From Punica granatum (taxonomy: Eukaryota > Streptophyta > Magnoliopsida > Myrtales > Lythraceae), in the NCBI RefSeq assembly GCF_007655135.1, contig NC_045131.1:16166001-16230000 (forward strand): 64,000 bases of DNA, in the 5' to 3' direction. Made by a program: the position numbers and the translations under genes. The notes under the pieces are model-generated. The model was not told where the DNA came from and searched no databases. It saw nothing but the letters and a program-made list of their open reading frames with translations. Below are positions 1 to 10,965 of this stretch, in pieces; positions within the stretch are counted from its first letter, which is position 1, and each line of letters starts with the position of its first letter.

Positions 1-459
1 TTATGTAAGTATTAATGTTTTCATAATTGATCTAATGACTCGCACAATATGCCGCCATAATTGACTTAGTTATTGGGTAAAACCCTTGTGAAATCCAATG
101 AACCTAAAAGTACTTACAGACAACATTTGGTAGCGCGGATGAGAAGGGATCCAAAATCCCATGGATATTAAAAAGAGAAAATTAAGCCATATATCTTATG
201 GCTTCATTGAATTTTTAAATCTATCTTATCCTTTAAAAATTACTTAAAATAGTCAATGGTTTACATTTGGTTCCAAATCTCTCCCGGCGTTAACTCTTCC
301 ATCAACATGTAATGACATGGCACGTTTGAATATTAACGGCACCTACTTGGAGCATTACGGCCATACTTGCCACACTGAAAATTTTTCGGGATAGATTTGA
401 AAAAAATAAAAACTATGGGATAGTGATTGAGAATTCGATGAAACCATATGATATATGGC

Positions 460-460
<1 letters not shown>

Positions 461-500
<40 letters not shown>
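461..500. repeat. (TAA)n microsatellite, about 13 units
   Basis: An uninterrupted 40-nt run of TAA lies at the inner end of the left fold-back arm. The matching place in the right arm (about 1275) has only two ATT units, so the expansion happened on one side after the arms formed. Confidence 0.9.
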
Positions 501-1280
501 TTTTTGAGACGAAAATAGTAAGAGCACATTGCGGAATATAATAGGAAGGAAAATCATAACTTATCAAAAGATGAAAAAAAGGCAAGGAAAATCATTTTTT
601 ACGGTACTTATCTTTCCTTTCCTATGACAAATACCGAAAGAAAGGAAAGCCCCTTCATCTCAAACGCAAAGCCCATCTTACTTTTTTTTGTCCTTATTTA
701 TTTATTTATTTTTGTAATTTTACTAAATGTGAATAGTGAAATGAATGAAAATATGTAGATATAATATAGTTCACCGTTTTTTCTTTTTACCATAATTCAC
801 TTCACCCCTGTTTTTTGGGAACATTTTATTAATAGCAAACGTAATTTGAATTGCATAGCCGACAAGAGCATCAGCAGACACAGACACTGGACTGCTGACC
901 ATGGGGTTAGCCGCTCGATTACTAACTAAGAAAATGACCACACCAACACAGATGGTTGAATGATCATCCCTCATTAACAAAACAGGAGAACAAACCACAC
1001 ATCCGATATGAAAAAATCCTCAGGACAATCTAGTACTATCCAATTGAATATTAATACGACCAAAAAGTCCTTAATACAGTCACCAGGAGGAACAGCGAGA
1101 CGAACACTTGAGTGGCATCGGGCAATGTTAGTAAGTCATTAACGCGGAATTTCTGACCAGCCATGGAATTTTCTCCTTTAAAACTTCACATTCATTGCCA
1201 TCTTTTGATTGATTTTTGGTTTTTTTTTGTTATAATTAATTAATAATTATTTATTACTTAATTTAAATAAATGAATTATT

Positions 1281-1624
1281 ATGCCATATATCATATGGTT
1301 TCACCGAATTCTCAATCACTATCCCATAGTTTTATTTTTTTTCAAATCTATTCTGAAAAAATTTCCAGCGTGGCAAGTATGGCCTCATTAAAGCTCCACG
1401 TAGGTGCCGTTAATCTTCAAACCTACTATGTCAGCACGGCCGTTACATGTTGATGCCATATATCCTATAGTTTCACCGAATTCTCAATCACTATCCCATA
1501 GTTTTATTTTTTTTTCAAATCTATTCTGAAAAAATTTCCAGCGTGGCAAGTATGGCCCCACTAACGCTCCACGTAGGTACCGTTAATCTTCAAACCTGCT
1601 ATGTCAGCACGGCCGTTACATGTT
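1281..1624. repeat. 172-bp direct tandem duplication
   Basis: Two copies start with atgccatatatc at 1281 and 1453 and end with cggccgttacatgttg. They differ at only a few sites. The duplication is inside the right arm of the fold-back element; the left arm has one copy. Confidence 0.85.
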
Positions 1625-1763
1625 GATGGAAGAATTAACACCGGAATGGATTTGGAACCAAACGTAAACCATTGGCTATTTTGGGTAATTTTTAAAACAT
1701 ATGATAAATTTGAGAATTTGGTAAAATCATAAGTTATACGCCGTAATTTCCTCTATTAAAAAT

Positions 1764-2747
1764 AATAATCAAATCTATACTATATAGTAAAACTAACTAC
1801 GATTTGCATTCAACAAAAGTATATTAAATAGGGTTAAGATACTCAATATCAAAATTAGTTCAATTTTGCTAACATATCATAGTTTATAGTATACAATTAA
1901 TCAGTCATAATATTTTATTATATGAGGAAATAAATATATTCCCAAGAGAAACATAATATAATATATTATGTTAAAGAAATATAGATGCGTTAAAAGCATA
2001 ACACGAATGATTGCAACACTAAAGAAATAATTTATTGATTATGTAGAATTTTCATGAAAATACTATAAGCTACTAATTTTATGAATTCATGGTCATATAG
2101 GGAAATAAACTTGACTCACTATACATGAACTTATGCTCATCAATAATAAAATGTTAATACATTTAAAGACATTGATGTCATAAAAATTGTTTTCAAAACA
2201 AAATGGATATATACAAATACAAATTTGTATTGTAATTTCAAAGTTAAAAGTATTAAAGTATATGTCATAAATCTGAATAAATAAATAAATTACATGGATG
2301 ATATATATTAAATAATACGATTAGTTGTAACTATTTAACATACTCTAATTTTTTTTATAAAAAATTATACCAAATTATTGTTTGAAACTTGTAATTAATA
2401 ATATTTGAAAAATATTATGGTTCTAATAAAAAATGGCCGTTCAAGATGAGAATAATTACAATATTAAAATATATTAAAATGAATTCGAGCCACGCACGGA
2501 GAACTAGTGTTCGATATATTTCATGTCTAATGATTGGATTCAAATGCAATAGGATCAAGATGCCCCACGATAAATATTTTGATCTTTACAAAATGAACTT
2601 CAAAATTAAATTAGAATTACTAATTTGGTAAATATTTTAAAATTTTCTCAGGGCAAAAAGTAAAAGGGAGAAGAAAGGGCACTGGGAGCTTCAACGCTAT
2701 AGTAGCTCGTACAGTTGTCACCATCCTAATTGAGGCTGTCGGTGTTG
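1764..2747. other. AT-rich intergenic DNA, no gene seen
   Basis: About 1 kb of very AT-rich sequence. The longest open frame, about 61 codons at 2446-2631, resembles no family I know and lacks coding character. I see no RNA gene or element boundary. Confidence 0.6.
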
Positions 2748-3870
2748 GGCCGGTTTCTCTCCTATATGGAGAATGGTGAGAGTAGGTGTTGGAGGTAGTT
2801 CCACATGGAAAAGTTGAGAGGAAATTCATAGGTTTATAAAAGATAATGGTCTAGTAACCTATTAGTTTAAGCTTTTGGGTTGCGGATGGGCCCAAATTTG
2901 AAGTAAGACCATGGATTTTTCCTAATAAGTGGTATTAGAACCCAAGGTAACGATCCTGAAGAAGTGCACACGCTATGCATGGAAACCCACACCACACCAA
3001 GGCCTAAGTGTGGAACTCGTGGCTAGTGAATGGCCTAACAATTGGTATCCGAGTTCGGAAGTGGAAGTCCGGCTCGAAGTCCTCCATATAGTCGAGAAGG
3101 GGGGGAATTGTTGGGCCGGTTTCTCTCCTATATGGAGAATGGTGATGATAGGTATTGAAGGTAGTCCCACATGGAAAAGCTGAGAGGAAATCCATGGGTT
3201 TATAAGAAATAATGGTCTAGCAACTCATTAACTTAAGTTTTTGGGTTGCGGATGAGCCCAAGTCTGAAGTAAACCCATGGATTTTTCTAACAAATGGTAT
3301 CAGAGCCCAAGGTAACGATCCTGGAGAAGCACACACGCTATGCGTAGAAACCCACACCACACCAAGACCCGAGTGTTGGAGGTAGTCCCACATGGAAAAG
3401 TTGAGAGGAAATCCATAGGTTTATATGAGACAATGGTCTATCAACTCATTGGCTTAAGCTTTTGGAATGCAGATGGGCCCGAGTCCAAAGTAAGCCTGTG
3501 GAATTTTCCCAACAAGTGGTATCAGAGCCCAAGGTAACGATCTTGGAGAAGCGTACACGCTATGCGTGGAAACCCACACCACACCAAGGCCCGAGTGTGG
3601 AACTCGTGGCTAGTGAAGGGCCTAACAATTGGTATCCGTATCCGGAAGTGGAAGCCCGGCTCGAAGTCCTCCATATAGTCGAGAATGGGGGAATTGTTGG
3701 GCCGGTTTCTCTCCTATATGGAAAATTGTGAGGGTAGGTGTTGGAGGTAGTCCCACATGAAAAAGTTGAGAGGAAATTCATATGTTTATAAGAGATAATG
3801 GTCTAGCAACCAACTTAAGCTTTTGAGTTGCGGATGGGCCCGAGTCTGAAGCCATGGATTTTTCCTAACA
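2748..3870 (+). mobile_element. Tandem array of a TRIM (miniature LTR retrotransposon)
   Basis: The order is LTR-internal-LTR-internal-LTR-internal-LTR. LTRs start TGTTGGGCCGG and end CTAACA or close variants: 2748-2927, 3109-3292, 3374-3514 (5' end missing) and 3695-3870. Each of the first three LTRs is followed after 2 nt by a primer-binding site like TGGTATCAGAGCC (2930, 3295, 3517), which matches initiator tRNA-Met. Internal segments of about 180 bp end in purine tracts just before the next LTR (about 3095-3107 and 3682-3693). The array is flanked by gtcgg (2743-2747) and gttgg (3871-3875), a 5-bp target duplication with one transition. There is no coding capacity, as is normal for TRIMs. 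The element depends on enzymes from other retrotransposons. Confidence 0.85.
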
Positions 3871-3875
3871 GTTGG

Positions 3876-5234
3876 TTGGCTCCAGTAGCGTCGTGCCACC
3901 ACCATCCTAGTCTCCCTTCATTCTCTCTCTCTCTTCGAGTAAATAAAAAAGTAGATATTCTCGTAGTGGTTGTGTGAGGTTGCAGTGTTCACAGAGGTCA
4001 TTGGCCACCTCGATTAGGCCTCTCTCCATTGCCCTCGTTCAAAAGTTCTTCAATGGAAAATTTTTCAAATTCAATGACAAAAACTGGGATTCACACAAAA
4101 GTAAAAGGACAAAGCAGGGATATTCGCGTCCTCACAGGTAAATTATTATCCTAATCCGGCCACATCTCACCCTTAAGTATGATCATTTTATTAATGAAAA
4201 TTATCATCATCTACTCCGACTGTTTATCCTATCCTCCCACTTATTTGGTTTCCTATTTATTTTTATTTTTTTTATACGACGGAGATCAATAGACTTAGTA
4301 CGATTTCTATTAGATTTTTATCTCCTATATTTCTTATACCTCTTCATTTTAATCCTTCTCTAGACCACGGCGCTTTCTTAGAAGAAAAAGAGAAATCAAA
4401 AGAGCTAGAAAGAGATAAAAGTGATTAGATTCTCTGATGTCTTTCTTTCTACCCGAACATTCTTTTCCTATAAACTATTATTACATTTAAAGAAATTTTG
4501 GCAAGAAAAGAATGGGCAATTACGTACTTTCCATTATCTTTTACCTGTAATACATACATACACCGACCAGACCATCGAACAGGTAATGTGAAACAACCTT
4601 GTAAAATGTTCACACTGCTCCACACCAGGCATCCAACAATTGGCAATGGAAGGTAGTGTATGAGAAAGAAAACTAATCTGTGGTTGACTCTTTTTAATAT
4701 CCTAATCAATGATGAAAAGAAAAGAACAAGAGATCGATACGATCGATGTGGACGTTTCGCTGTACTTCATCACCAATACATCTTCTAATTACCCAATTTG
4801 GAGGACAAGAAATCCCAAATCGTCCTTGGAGCTAATTATATTATAGCTATGTACATATCAAACATTTTCGTGAACTATATTAACCTTTTGGTGTTCGAAA
4901 ACAATAAATAACCAAATAAGAGAAGGGTGCATTGTGGTTTTATATCTTTGATCAATTATATGTTCATCACCACACATGAACAAATTTCTAATCTTCCCTA
5001 CTCACCAACACTGGCATTATATGGTATGGAGATCCATTGGTTGAGAAATTTCATGACTAATCAAATCTTTTTGAGGACCCCCACCTATTTCGTACACAGG
5101 AAGGTAGGTTCAATAGCGAGGGGGTTCACCTAAAAATAAAGGATATAATAGGGAGGGGACTCTCTCTCAAATTTTCTTTTTTTTTGGTGTGATTTATTTA
5201 TTTAATTATTCATGTATAAAGAGACCCATGAATG
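3876..5234. other. Intergenic region, no gene identified
   Basis: The region has CT-rich patches (3900-3950, 4370-4420) and short open frames of up to 86 codons on either strand (for example minus 4449-4709). None of them carries a motif I recognise. No RNA gene or transposon ends were found. Confidence 0.5.
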
Positions 5235-5240
5235 TAGTAA

Positions 5241-5768
5241 GCATTGTTATCAGAATCGGACTAGACCGGTCGGTTCGACCGAACGAACCGGGACGGGCAC
5301 CATGTTTGGTTCGATTCGCTTGAAAATCCAAATTGCAAATTTGAAATGTCGGACCCATTAAACTGGTCGGTTTTGAGTAAAATTCCATTGAACCGGCTGG
5401 TTATATGGGTTTCATATTTAGTGTAAAAATTGCTTGGTATAAGGATTTGAACTCTTGACCTCTTGTTTTCCATACTAGCAAACTACCAACTAAGCCACCA
5501 CTACTTCTTTATTCTTTAAACTCTACTTTTAAATACTTATTAAAATTCAATATTTATTTTGGAGTAAGAAATATTAAATATAGATATTTTATTACACTAT
5601 TTTTATATTTTTTTTAAAATCATCATACTTCTATCTTAATTATTATAATTTTTTTAATAATATAAATATTTATTTTATTTTAATTAAACGCGCGGTCCGA
5701 CCCATCGAACCCTTGATTGGACCCATAAACCCATGAACTCATACTCCTTCCGGTTCTGATAACACTGC
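5241..5768. mobile_element. hAT-like MITE with tRNA-like insert
   Basis: Terminal inverted repeats are seen: gcattgttatcagaatcgga at the left end and tccggttctgataacactgc at the right end, with two mismatches. A direct repeat tagtaa lies outside both ends (5235-5240 and 5769-5774), as expected for a duplicated target. The interior has paired motifs such as accggtcggttcgaccgaac and is otherwise AT-rich and non-coding. The end sequence and size fit a non-autonomous hAT-type element, although hAT duplications are normally 8 bp, so the superfamily is tentative. Confidence 0.65.
5437..5506 (-). other. tRNA-like (A box / B box) segment
   Basis: Read on the minus strand, this segment has tggcttagttggtag (A-box-like, 5484-5498) and gagttcaaatcc (B-box-like, near 5443-5454), with spacing like a tRNA gene or tRNA-derived SINE head. 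The acceptor stem does not pair convincingly, so I do not call a functional tRNA. It may be a Pol III promoter captured by the surrounding MITE. Confidence 0.5.
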
Positions 5769-6086
5769 TAGTAAAAATAAAAGATGGAAAATCAAAGGGG
5801 CACGAGTAGCCCTAGGAATGAGATCTGAACTTAGGAATGCTTATTTTTTGTTCCAAATAACACTATACCAAACCCTTTTTCTCTTATTTGTTTATCGACC
5901 TATGCTATTATCATCGACCACATATGCCAAAGTTTCAGTCGAATGAGAGACAGTGGCGCATGTTGTGATTTTTGAGAAGTTCAAGGGCAAATATATTACT
6001 ATATCTTGTCCTTTTTTTCTTTTTTCTTTTTTACCGATTCCAAGAAATGCCATGGATGTAATATAAAGAAACATATAATTAAATAA

Positions 6087-6491
6087 ATGGATACGGATAA
6101 TTTTACTAAGGAAATCGAATCTAAAATCTACAAATTATTGGACGACGGCATAGGTGCTACCGCACAACACCCCTTCCTCATTTCTGTTATCTTTTATGTA
6201 TACAGAAGATATATTGCGATTTTGGAATTCCTGGGAGTAGGTTTTCTCTCTCTTTCAACAACCAAACATGCCATATCATCATCGTCATTTATTATAAGTG
6301 ATAAATTTGAAGAAACAATAAAAGAATTTGGTAGCACACCAACAATGATGCTCATAATGATAAGTGAGGAGGTGCTGCAACGTTTCTCTAACCTTTTGAA
6401 ATTTCTAATAACTGATTCCTATATCATAGATACACAAACCACTTCCTTGTATATATTCTTAGCTCTTATTATTTTTGTCTCACAATTTTAA
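6087..6491 (+). CDS. Hypothetical protein, 134 aa
   Basis: An open frame starts with ATG at 6087 and ends with TAA at 6491. The product is rich in Ile, Phe, Leu and Ser. It has a hydrophobic stretch near residues 29-43 and another at the C-terminus (about 120-133). I recognise no domain. The base composition matches the AT-rich surroundings, no TATA box or untranslated region stands out, and a SINE-like repeat begins 50 bp downstream. It could be a chance open frame or a fragment of a decayed gene. Confidence 0.2.
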   Translation: MDTDNFTKEIESKIYKLLDDGIGATAQHPFLISVIFYVYRRYIAILEFLGVGFLSLSTTKHAISSSSFIISDKFEETIKEFGSTPTMMLIMISEEVLQRFSNLLKFLITDSYIIDTQTTSLYIFLALIIFVSQF

Positions 6492-6540
6492 AAATCTTGA
6501 TTCCTCCCTTGATAGTGATGTCCCTTTTCTTTGGCATGCG

Positions 6541-6662
6541 ACTCAATATTCAGAAACTCAATAATCCCGACTAATTTAGTTCGAATTGAGTCATCCTTTA
6601 AGGGATAAAGCTCTCTTAATGTGAATATTTTTCATTCACAATATTAGAAAGTCGTTCGCTCC
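6541..6662 (-). repeat. SINE-like repeat copy 1
   Basis: The minus strand reads cgaactaaattagtcgggat, preceded by agagctttatcccttaaagg. The same motif order recurs at 18423-18552, 19785-19940, 49250-49388 and 52395-52552. No B box survives in this copy. Confidence 0.4.
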
Positions 6663-7090
6663 CGGAAAAATAAACATTCCGTCCTTTGCGTTACTAATGT
6701 CATTATCAAGCATGAATTTACAGTTATTAGGAAATGCAAATGATGATTGTTGAACCTTCCCTACCCGTGACCATTTGAAAAGAAAGGTGACGATCCACAA
6801 AATTTGGGTAATGTCGTATTCTCAATAGTGATAGAGACACAGGTTATTATTTCGATGACCCGGATGACCAGCAATGAATTGTTTTATTGTTGTTCTAACG
6901 AATTGGTACCTTTTTCAATTTAAATGCTACAAATCAAATCCTAACGCTTTCTTTTGATACAAATTAAATTAACTTCTATCATCACAAAGTTGTGAAACAA
7001 AAAATTAACCCTTAATAAGAAATCAAAGTAAATAGAAATTAAAAAAAAAAGTCAAAAAAGGGGGAAAAGAACGTATACTTCCTAACAAAC
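6663..7090. other. ATL gene 3' flank
   Basis: AT-rich, without an open frame of note. On the minus strand AATAAA occurs at 6887-6882, about 200 nt past the ATL stop codon, and is a candidate polyadenylation signal. Confidence 0.4.
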
Positions 7091-8221
7091 TTATGGCCCC
7101 AAACAAACCGGCTGGACTGCACTTCTGGAGGCTCTTCCATGCCCAAAGGAAAAGAATGTCTTCCTAAATCTACTGCTGCTGCCGCTGCTGCAGCTTCTCT
7201 GATCAATTGGACTGAAACTCATTGAATTCAAGCTCTGCTGCTCTTTCTCTTCCCTCTTCTGCTGCAGAATCTCCCGAACTGCGAGAAGCAAGTGCCGGTC
7301 GGCAGCAGAGTCCATCGAGATCGACCTCCTGATGGGCTGAATCGGCTCGAAGTGCTTATCGTCGTAGCATAACCCCAATCCTCTAGTATTAATAAACTCA
7401 TCTCCCATGCTGCTTCCTTTGGGCAACTTCCTGCCCTTCTTGGGAACTCGAGTGTCCAGTTTCTTTGGGGAGGGGGCGTTAATATTAGTCGGGTTGCTCG
7501 ATGGTTCTCCCGATCCTGACTGCAGTTCGGTAGGCTGGGAACTTAGACTTCCCAATTCTATCACGACGTAGTCCTCATCGCTGTGAATGACAGGCTGCCC
7601 CGGGGCAGGGTCCTGGGGAGATGGGCTCGGGGTGACGATTCGGGCCTCTACCAGGTCGTACGCGCTGGCTGCCGTGGGGCGGGCCGAGACGCTCGTCCTG
7701 CAGAGCGGGCAGTTGGCATTATTCTGGAGCCAAATGTCGATGCAGTCAATGTGGAACACGTGGCTGCAGCTCGGGATTATCCGCAGCTTCTCGTCTTCCT
7801 GGAACTCATTCAGGCAAACCGCGCATTCGCAGTAGCTCCTCTGGTCGAAATCCCTGCTCTGTTTTCCCCTGCTCTTGTACTGGAATATTGGGATCGATCT
7901 GATTATCGCCTCGTCGAGCCCCCGAGGCTCCTCCGTCTGGGAATACACAAGCAACTGCTCATTGTCTCTACGCCTCCGAGAGAGCGAAAACCGGCTCAGG
8001 ATGTCGATCCGGTGCCAGTTCAGGCAGCATTTTATCACGAAAATGTAGTAACTGACCAGCAAAAAGATTGTCGCCACAATCCCGATTATGGCGATCACTA
8101 GGATAGGGAAGCTCGTGTCGGCGCCGGAATGGAAGTTGGTCTGCGGGACTGAACTCCCCAACGGAGAGGATGAGACTGCCTCGGTGAACCGGATCCTGAG
8201 GCTGCTGCCTTCAAAATCCAT
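7091..8221 (-). CDS. ATL16-like: ATL-family RING-H2 E3 ubiquitin ligase, ATL1/ATL16-like
   Basis: An intact intronless frame of 376 aa, as usual for the ATL family. Domains in order: a short Ser-rich N-terminus; one transmembrane helix (about residues 38-62); a basic patch with SRRRR at 81-85; the GLD motif GLDEAIIRSIPIF (101-113); and a canonical RING-H2 finger with Cys133, Cys136, Cys152, His154, His157, Cys160, Cys171 and Cys174 (spacing C-x2-C-x15-C-x-H-x2-H-x2-C-x10-C-x2-C) with Trp164. The C-terminus (about 180-376) is long, Ser/Pro-rich and probably disordered. Length and the order FPIL helix, CCLNWHRIDIL, GLD, RING, EYVVIELG-like segment match the Arabidopsis ATL1/ATL16 pair (family knowledge). 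The protein should sit in a membrane and pass ubiquitin from an E2 to unknown targets. The start at 8221 is the first ATG of the frame that precedes the helix. All zinc ligands are present. Confidence 0.93.
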   Translation of the reverse strand: MDFEGSSLRIRFTEAVSSSPLGSSVPQTNFHSGADTSFPILVIAIIGIVATIFLLVSYYIFVIKCCLNWHRIDILSRFSLSRRRRDNEQLLVYSQTEEPRGLDEAIIRSIPIFQYKSRGKQSRDFDQRSYCECAVCLNEFQEDEKLRIIPSCSHVFHIDCIDIWLQNNANCPLCRTSVSARPTAASAYDLVEARIVTPSPSPQDPAPGQPVIHSDEDYVVIELGSLSSQPTELQSGSGEPSSNPTNINAPSPKKLDTRVPKKGRKLPKGSSMGDEFINTRGLGLCYDDKHFEPIQPIRRSISMDSAADRHLLLAVREILQQKREEKEQQSLNSMSFSPIDQRSCSSGSSSRFRKTFFSFGHGRASRSAVQPVCLGP

Positions 8222-8430
8222 GGGGAAGAAAGAATAAAATGAAATGGATATCGAAATGGGACAAGAACTTTGATGGGTTGGTATCTTAGGATTGGATCAG
8301 TATGAGGGGACAGAAGACATGTGAGGTGGTCAATGGAGATGGATAGATGCAAAATGAGAGAAGAAGAAGAAGATGGAGGAGGAGAGAAGAACATGGAGGT
8401 TGGAGGAAACCCAGGTGGAGGGATATAAAT
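8222..8430 (-). promoter_or_regulatory. ATL 5' leader and TATA box
   Basis: On the minus strand a TATA-like TTTATATCC lies at 8429-8421, about 200 nt before the start codon. The leader downstream of it is CT-rich (TTCTTCTTCTTCTCTC type, 8356-8392), typical of plant 5' untranslated regions. The transcription start would be near 8395 (inference). Confidence 0.5.
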
Positions 8431-10796
8431 GAGATGGGCTCTGATTTAGTTAAGGGGGACAATTGAACAGAATAGAAAAATTATATTAATATTCAGCCAA
8501 AGAAAATTATATTAATGGGTAAATAATTTTATCGATGTACATCACCTTGTATCCGAGAATTTAATAAATTTCAACTAGTTTAAGTTCTAGTTGGGTCGAT
8601 CTACTAATAGTTAAGGTCCTTCCATTGAAATTTGGGCCAATTCGAATTTCAAACCTTACTAAATATAAATAAGTACCAAACTAATCAATGGAGAAATAAT
8701 TTGTTTAAGAAAGACTCAAAGAGTAACAGAGAGAGGAAGAGTGAGGTAAACTGATGTCAGAGTACGTATAGTTGGTGAACAAATTTTTGTTTTTTTGGTA
8801 GAAAATTGGTCAAGAGCCCCGGTTATCGTGCTTCATGTTCATATGTATTAATTGGGTTATTTTATTGGAATTGTTAGTTTTAATATATGGTAGGGATTAT
8901 TGGAGTAAAATTTACTCAACCTAACTCAATTCTATTCTTCACAAATTAAATAATATAATTATTACTTTTTTTATATTTTTCTCTGATTTAATAATAAATT
9001 TGTTCACGTATTTTTTTCTAATCATTTTTATCATTAATTTTTTAATAATAATTTCTTCATCTACTTTCACATATATATACATAATAATTTTTTAATAGTA
9101 AATTTCTCATCTACTTTTATATTTATATATACATACATATATATTTTCATATATCAATATATTTGTCAACACTTTCAATTATTGTATAAAATTAAGTTGA
9201 GTTAGATCATTATCAACCCGAAAACCAAACACAAGCTTAATATTTTTCTGCATTACTACAAAATGTGAAGAACCTTTTTTCTTTTTCTTTTAGGCTAGGC
9301 AGGTGTTATGAGTCCAGTTGAGACCGTGGGGACCAAGTAAATTAGTGGTCGCGATGCCACTGGTAAATTTTACATAACCTCAACCAGTCCTACCCTGGCG
9401 GATGGCCTTCCGAGCAGGCAAATTTATCCCCCTAAGGTCTCCAGACAAAAAATGAATAATTTGTAAGACGACCTCGACTATCATTTTAACTGTCGCAATT
9501 GGGAAAAGAAGAAGAAGAAGAAGAAATTTACACATAATATCTTATTGATTTTTATGAGACGTAATGATACAGAAAGCTCATATATCGAACTTAGAATAGT
9601 TTGTACTAGCATGCCGGTTTGGTGATATATTCTTGAGATAAGAGCGGTAACGAAATGATTACCAGTTACAAGTGGATGTGCCTTTCATGATTATCCGTTA
9701 ATTAGCTTGAAAAATCGTGCACGTGTAATCTGTCATCACAAAATTGTAGTCACAACATGGTTTCGATAGCGAAAAAGACAGTAAAAGCTTGATCTACCAA
9801 GCTCATTATGAGTTTTGTTTAATTGATTTGTTATGATACTCATAATTTAATCTAGTCTTTGAAATTTAACCCTTCAAAGAATTGATTCTATTAGCTAATT
9901 ACAATATGTGGCATCAAATTTCATCAATATCTACCTAAGGGTGAATAGCTAAAGTCGTCTTGAGGCTATTGTATTCGTATATGTACTTTGCACAATATGC
10001 ACTATTTTTTTAACCCTTTATAGTTTGAATCAATTCAGTTGATATATAGGTTGAGAAATATTTGCGAAATAGAAATTTCGAGTTGAATATGCATGTGAGT
10101 TCATTCTCCAGGACTGAACCATTTATGCAATTTTATAAACTCCGTCGTCCATATATAGTCGAGGATTGGTCAATTTAGTCAGCTAAAAGCTGACTGAAAT
10201 TTTTTGACTTTTCTTCAAAAAATGGGGAAATCTAAAAAAGTGACTTTTGCATTTATGTACTCATCCAATCTTTAATCATAATCAATCACATAAAGCACAA
10301 GAAAAAAGTCTCAAGAAGCCACATGCAACCCACCAAGAAAATTGATACTAAGTGACGGCCACAAAAAAAAATTGAAAATTGAATTTTTAAATTTCCTTTT
10401 CATTTTTCACGATAACATCTAGATTTCATGTTTGTCCGTATGATGAAAGCTTTCCCTCTTTTACATTTGAAACATTTTGATATGAGGTACTGTCATTGTC
10501 AAGGAAAGGAGGAAATCACAATGCCTCGAACATACACCGGGCGCTATTAGCAGGTCATCATATAATTCTTTTTAGCTTTTCTAGTAATAATAATTATTGA
10601 ATAAATAACTCGAATGGAGCAGTCTATATCACTTGAGATATTCAAGCTATTGAACACTTACTTATTGGCACCCAAGAAGCATATCGTGACAGGATCAAAT
10701 CGATGTCTGGATAGAATCAGTCTAAAGTCTAAACTATAAAAATGAACGAGCAATACTAGAGAACAAATGGAAAAGCCGAAAGGAAAGGGGAAAACC
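8431..10796. other. Intergenic AT-rich DNA
   Basis: No gene was recognised. It contains AT-rich low-complexity sequence (8930-9170), a (GAA)n tract at 9507-9524 and a 17-nt perfect dyad, gtcagctaaaagctgac (10178-10194), which extends to about 12 paired bases per side with one mismatch. A partial SINE-like piece may lie at 8580-8660. Confidence 0.5.
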
Positions 10797-10891
10797 ATAT
10801 GGGAACCGACACTTTTCCTTGTGTAGCAGTATTATTATTGCGCGTTGACTGAATGGAGAAAGACAATGGGTGGGAAAACAGTTCCCAACCC

Positions 10892-10933
<42 letters not shown>

Positions 10934-10965
10934 CCTTCTAAAGTCGGTTCCCATTCTCAGTCAAA
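10797..10965. repeat. Hairpin-flanked poly-C tract (38 C)
   Basis: A run of 38 C fills 10893-10930. It is enclosed by inverted repeats: gggaaccgac (10801-10810) pairs with gtcggttccc (10943-10952), and ttgactgaatgg (near 10845) pairs with the complement of ccattctcagtcaa. This could be a small MITE-like hairpin whose core expanded. The exact length of such a run is often wrong in assemblies. Confidence 0.6.

Larger units (their letters stand above)
163..1763. mobile_element. Fold-back element with long inverted arms
   Basis: The left arm (about 163-466) reappears as reverse complement in the right arm (about 1275-1763), including the stretch near ccattggctattttgggtaa (about 1667-1686) and the atgccatatatcatatgg inner end. 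The right arm is longer because a 172-bp block is duplicated in tandem (1281-1452 and 1453-1624). The ~800-bp loop between the arms shows no transposase or other recognisable protein. A long-armed, non-coding element fits a fold-back or non-autonomous Mutator-type transposon (inference). I could not find a clear target-site duplication, so an inverted duplication of another repeat remains possible. Confidence 0.6.

Noticed and set aside
7583..8101. 172-codon plus-strand frame opposite the ATL gene
   Set aside because: Antisense shadow of the GC-rich ATL coding region; Arg-rich with no domain.
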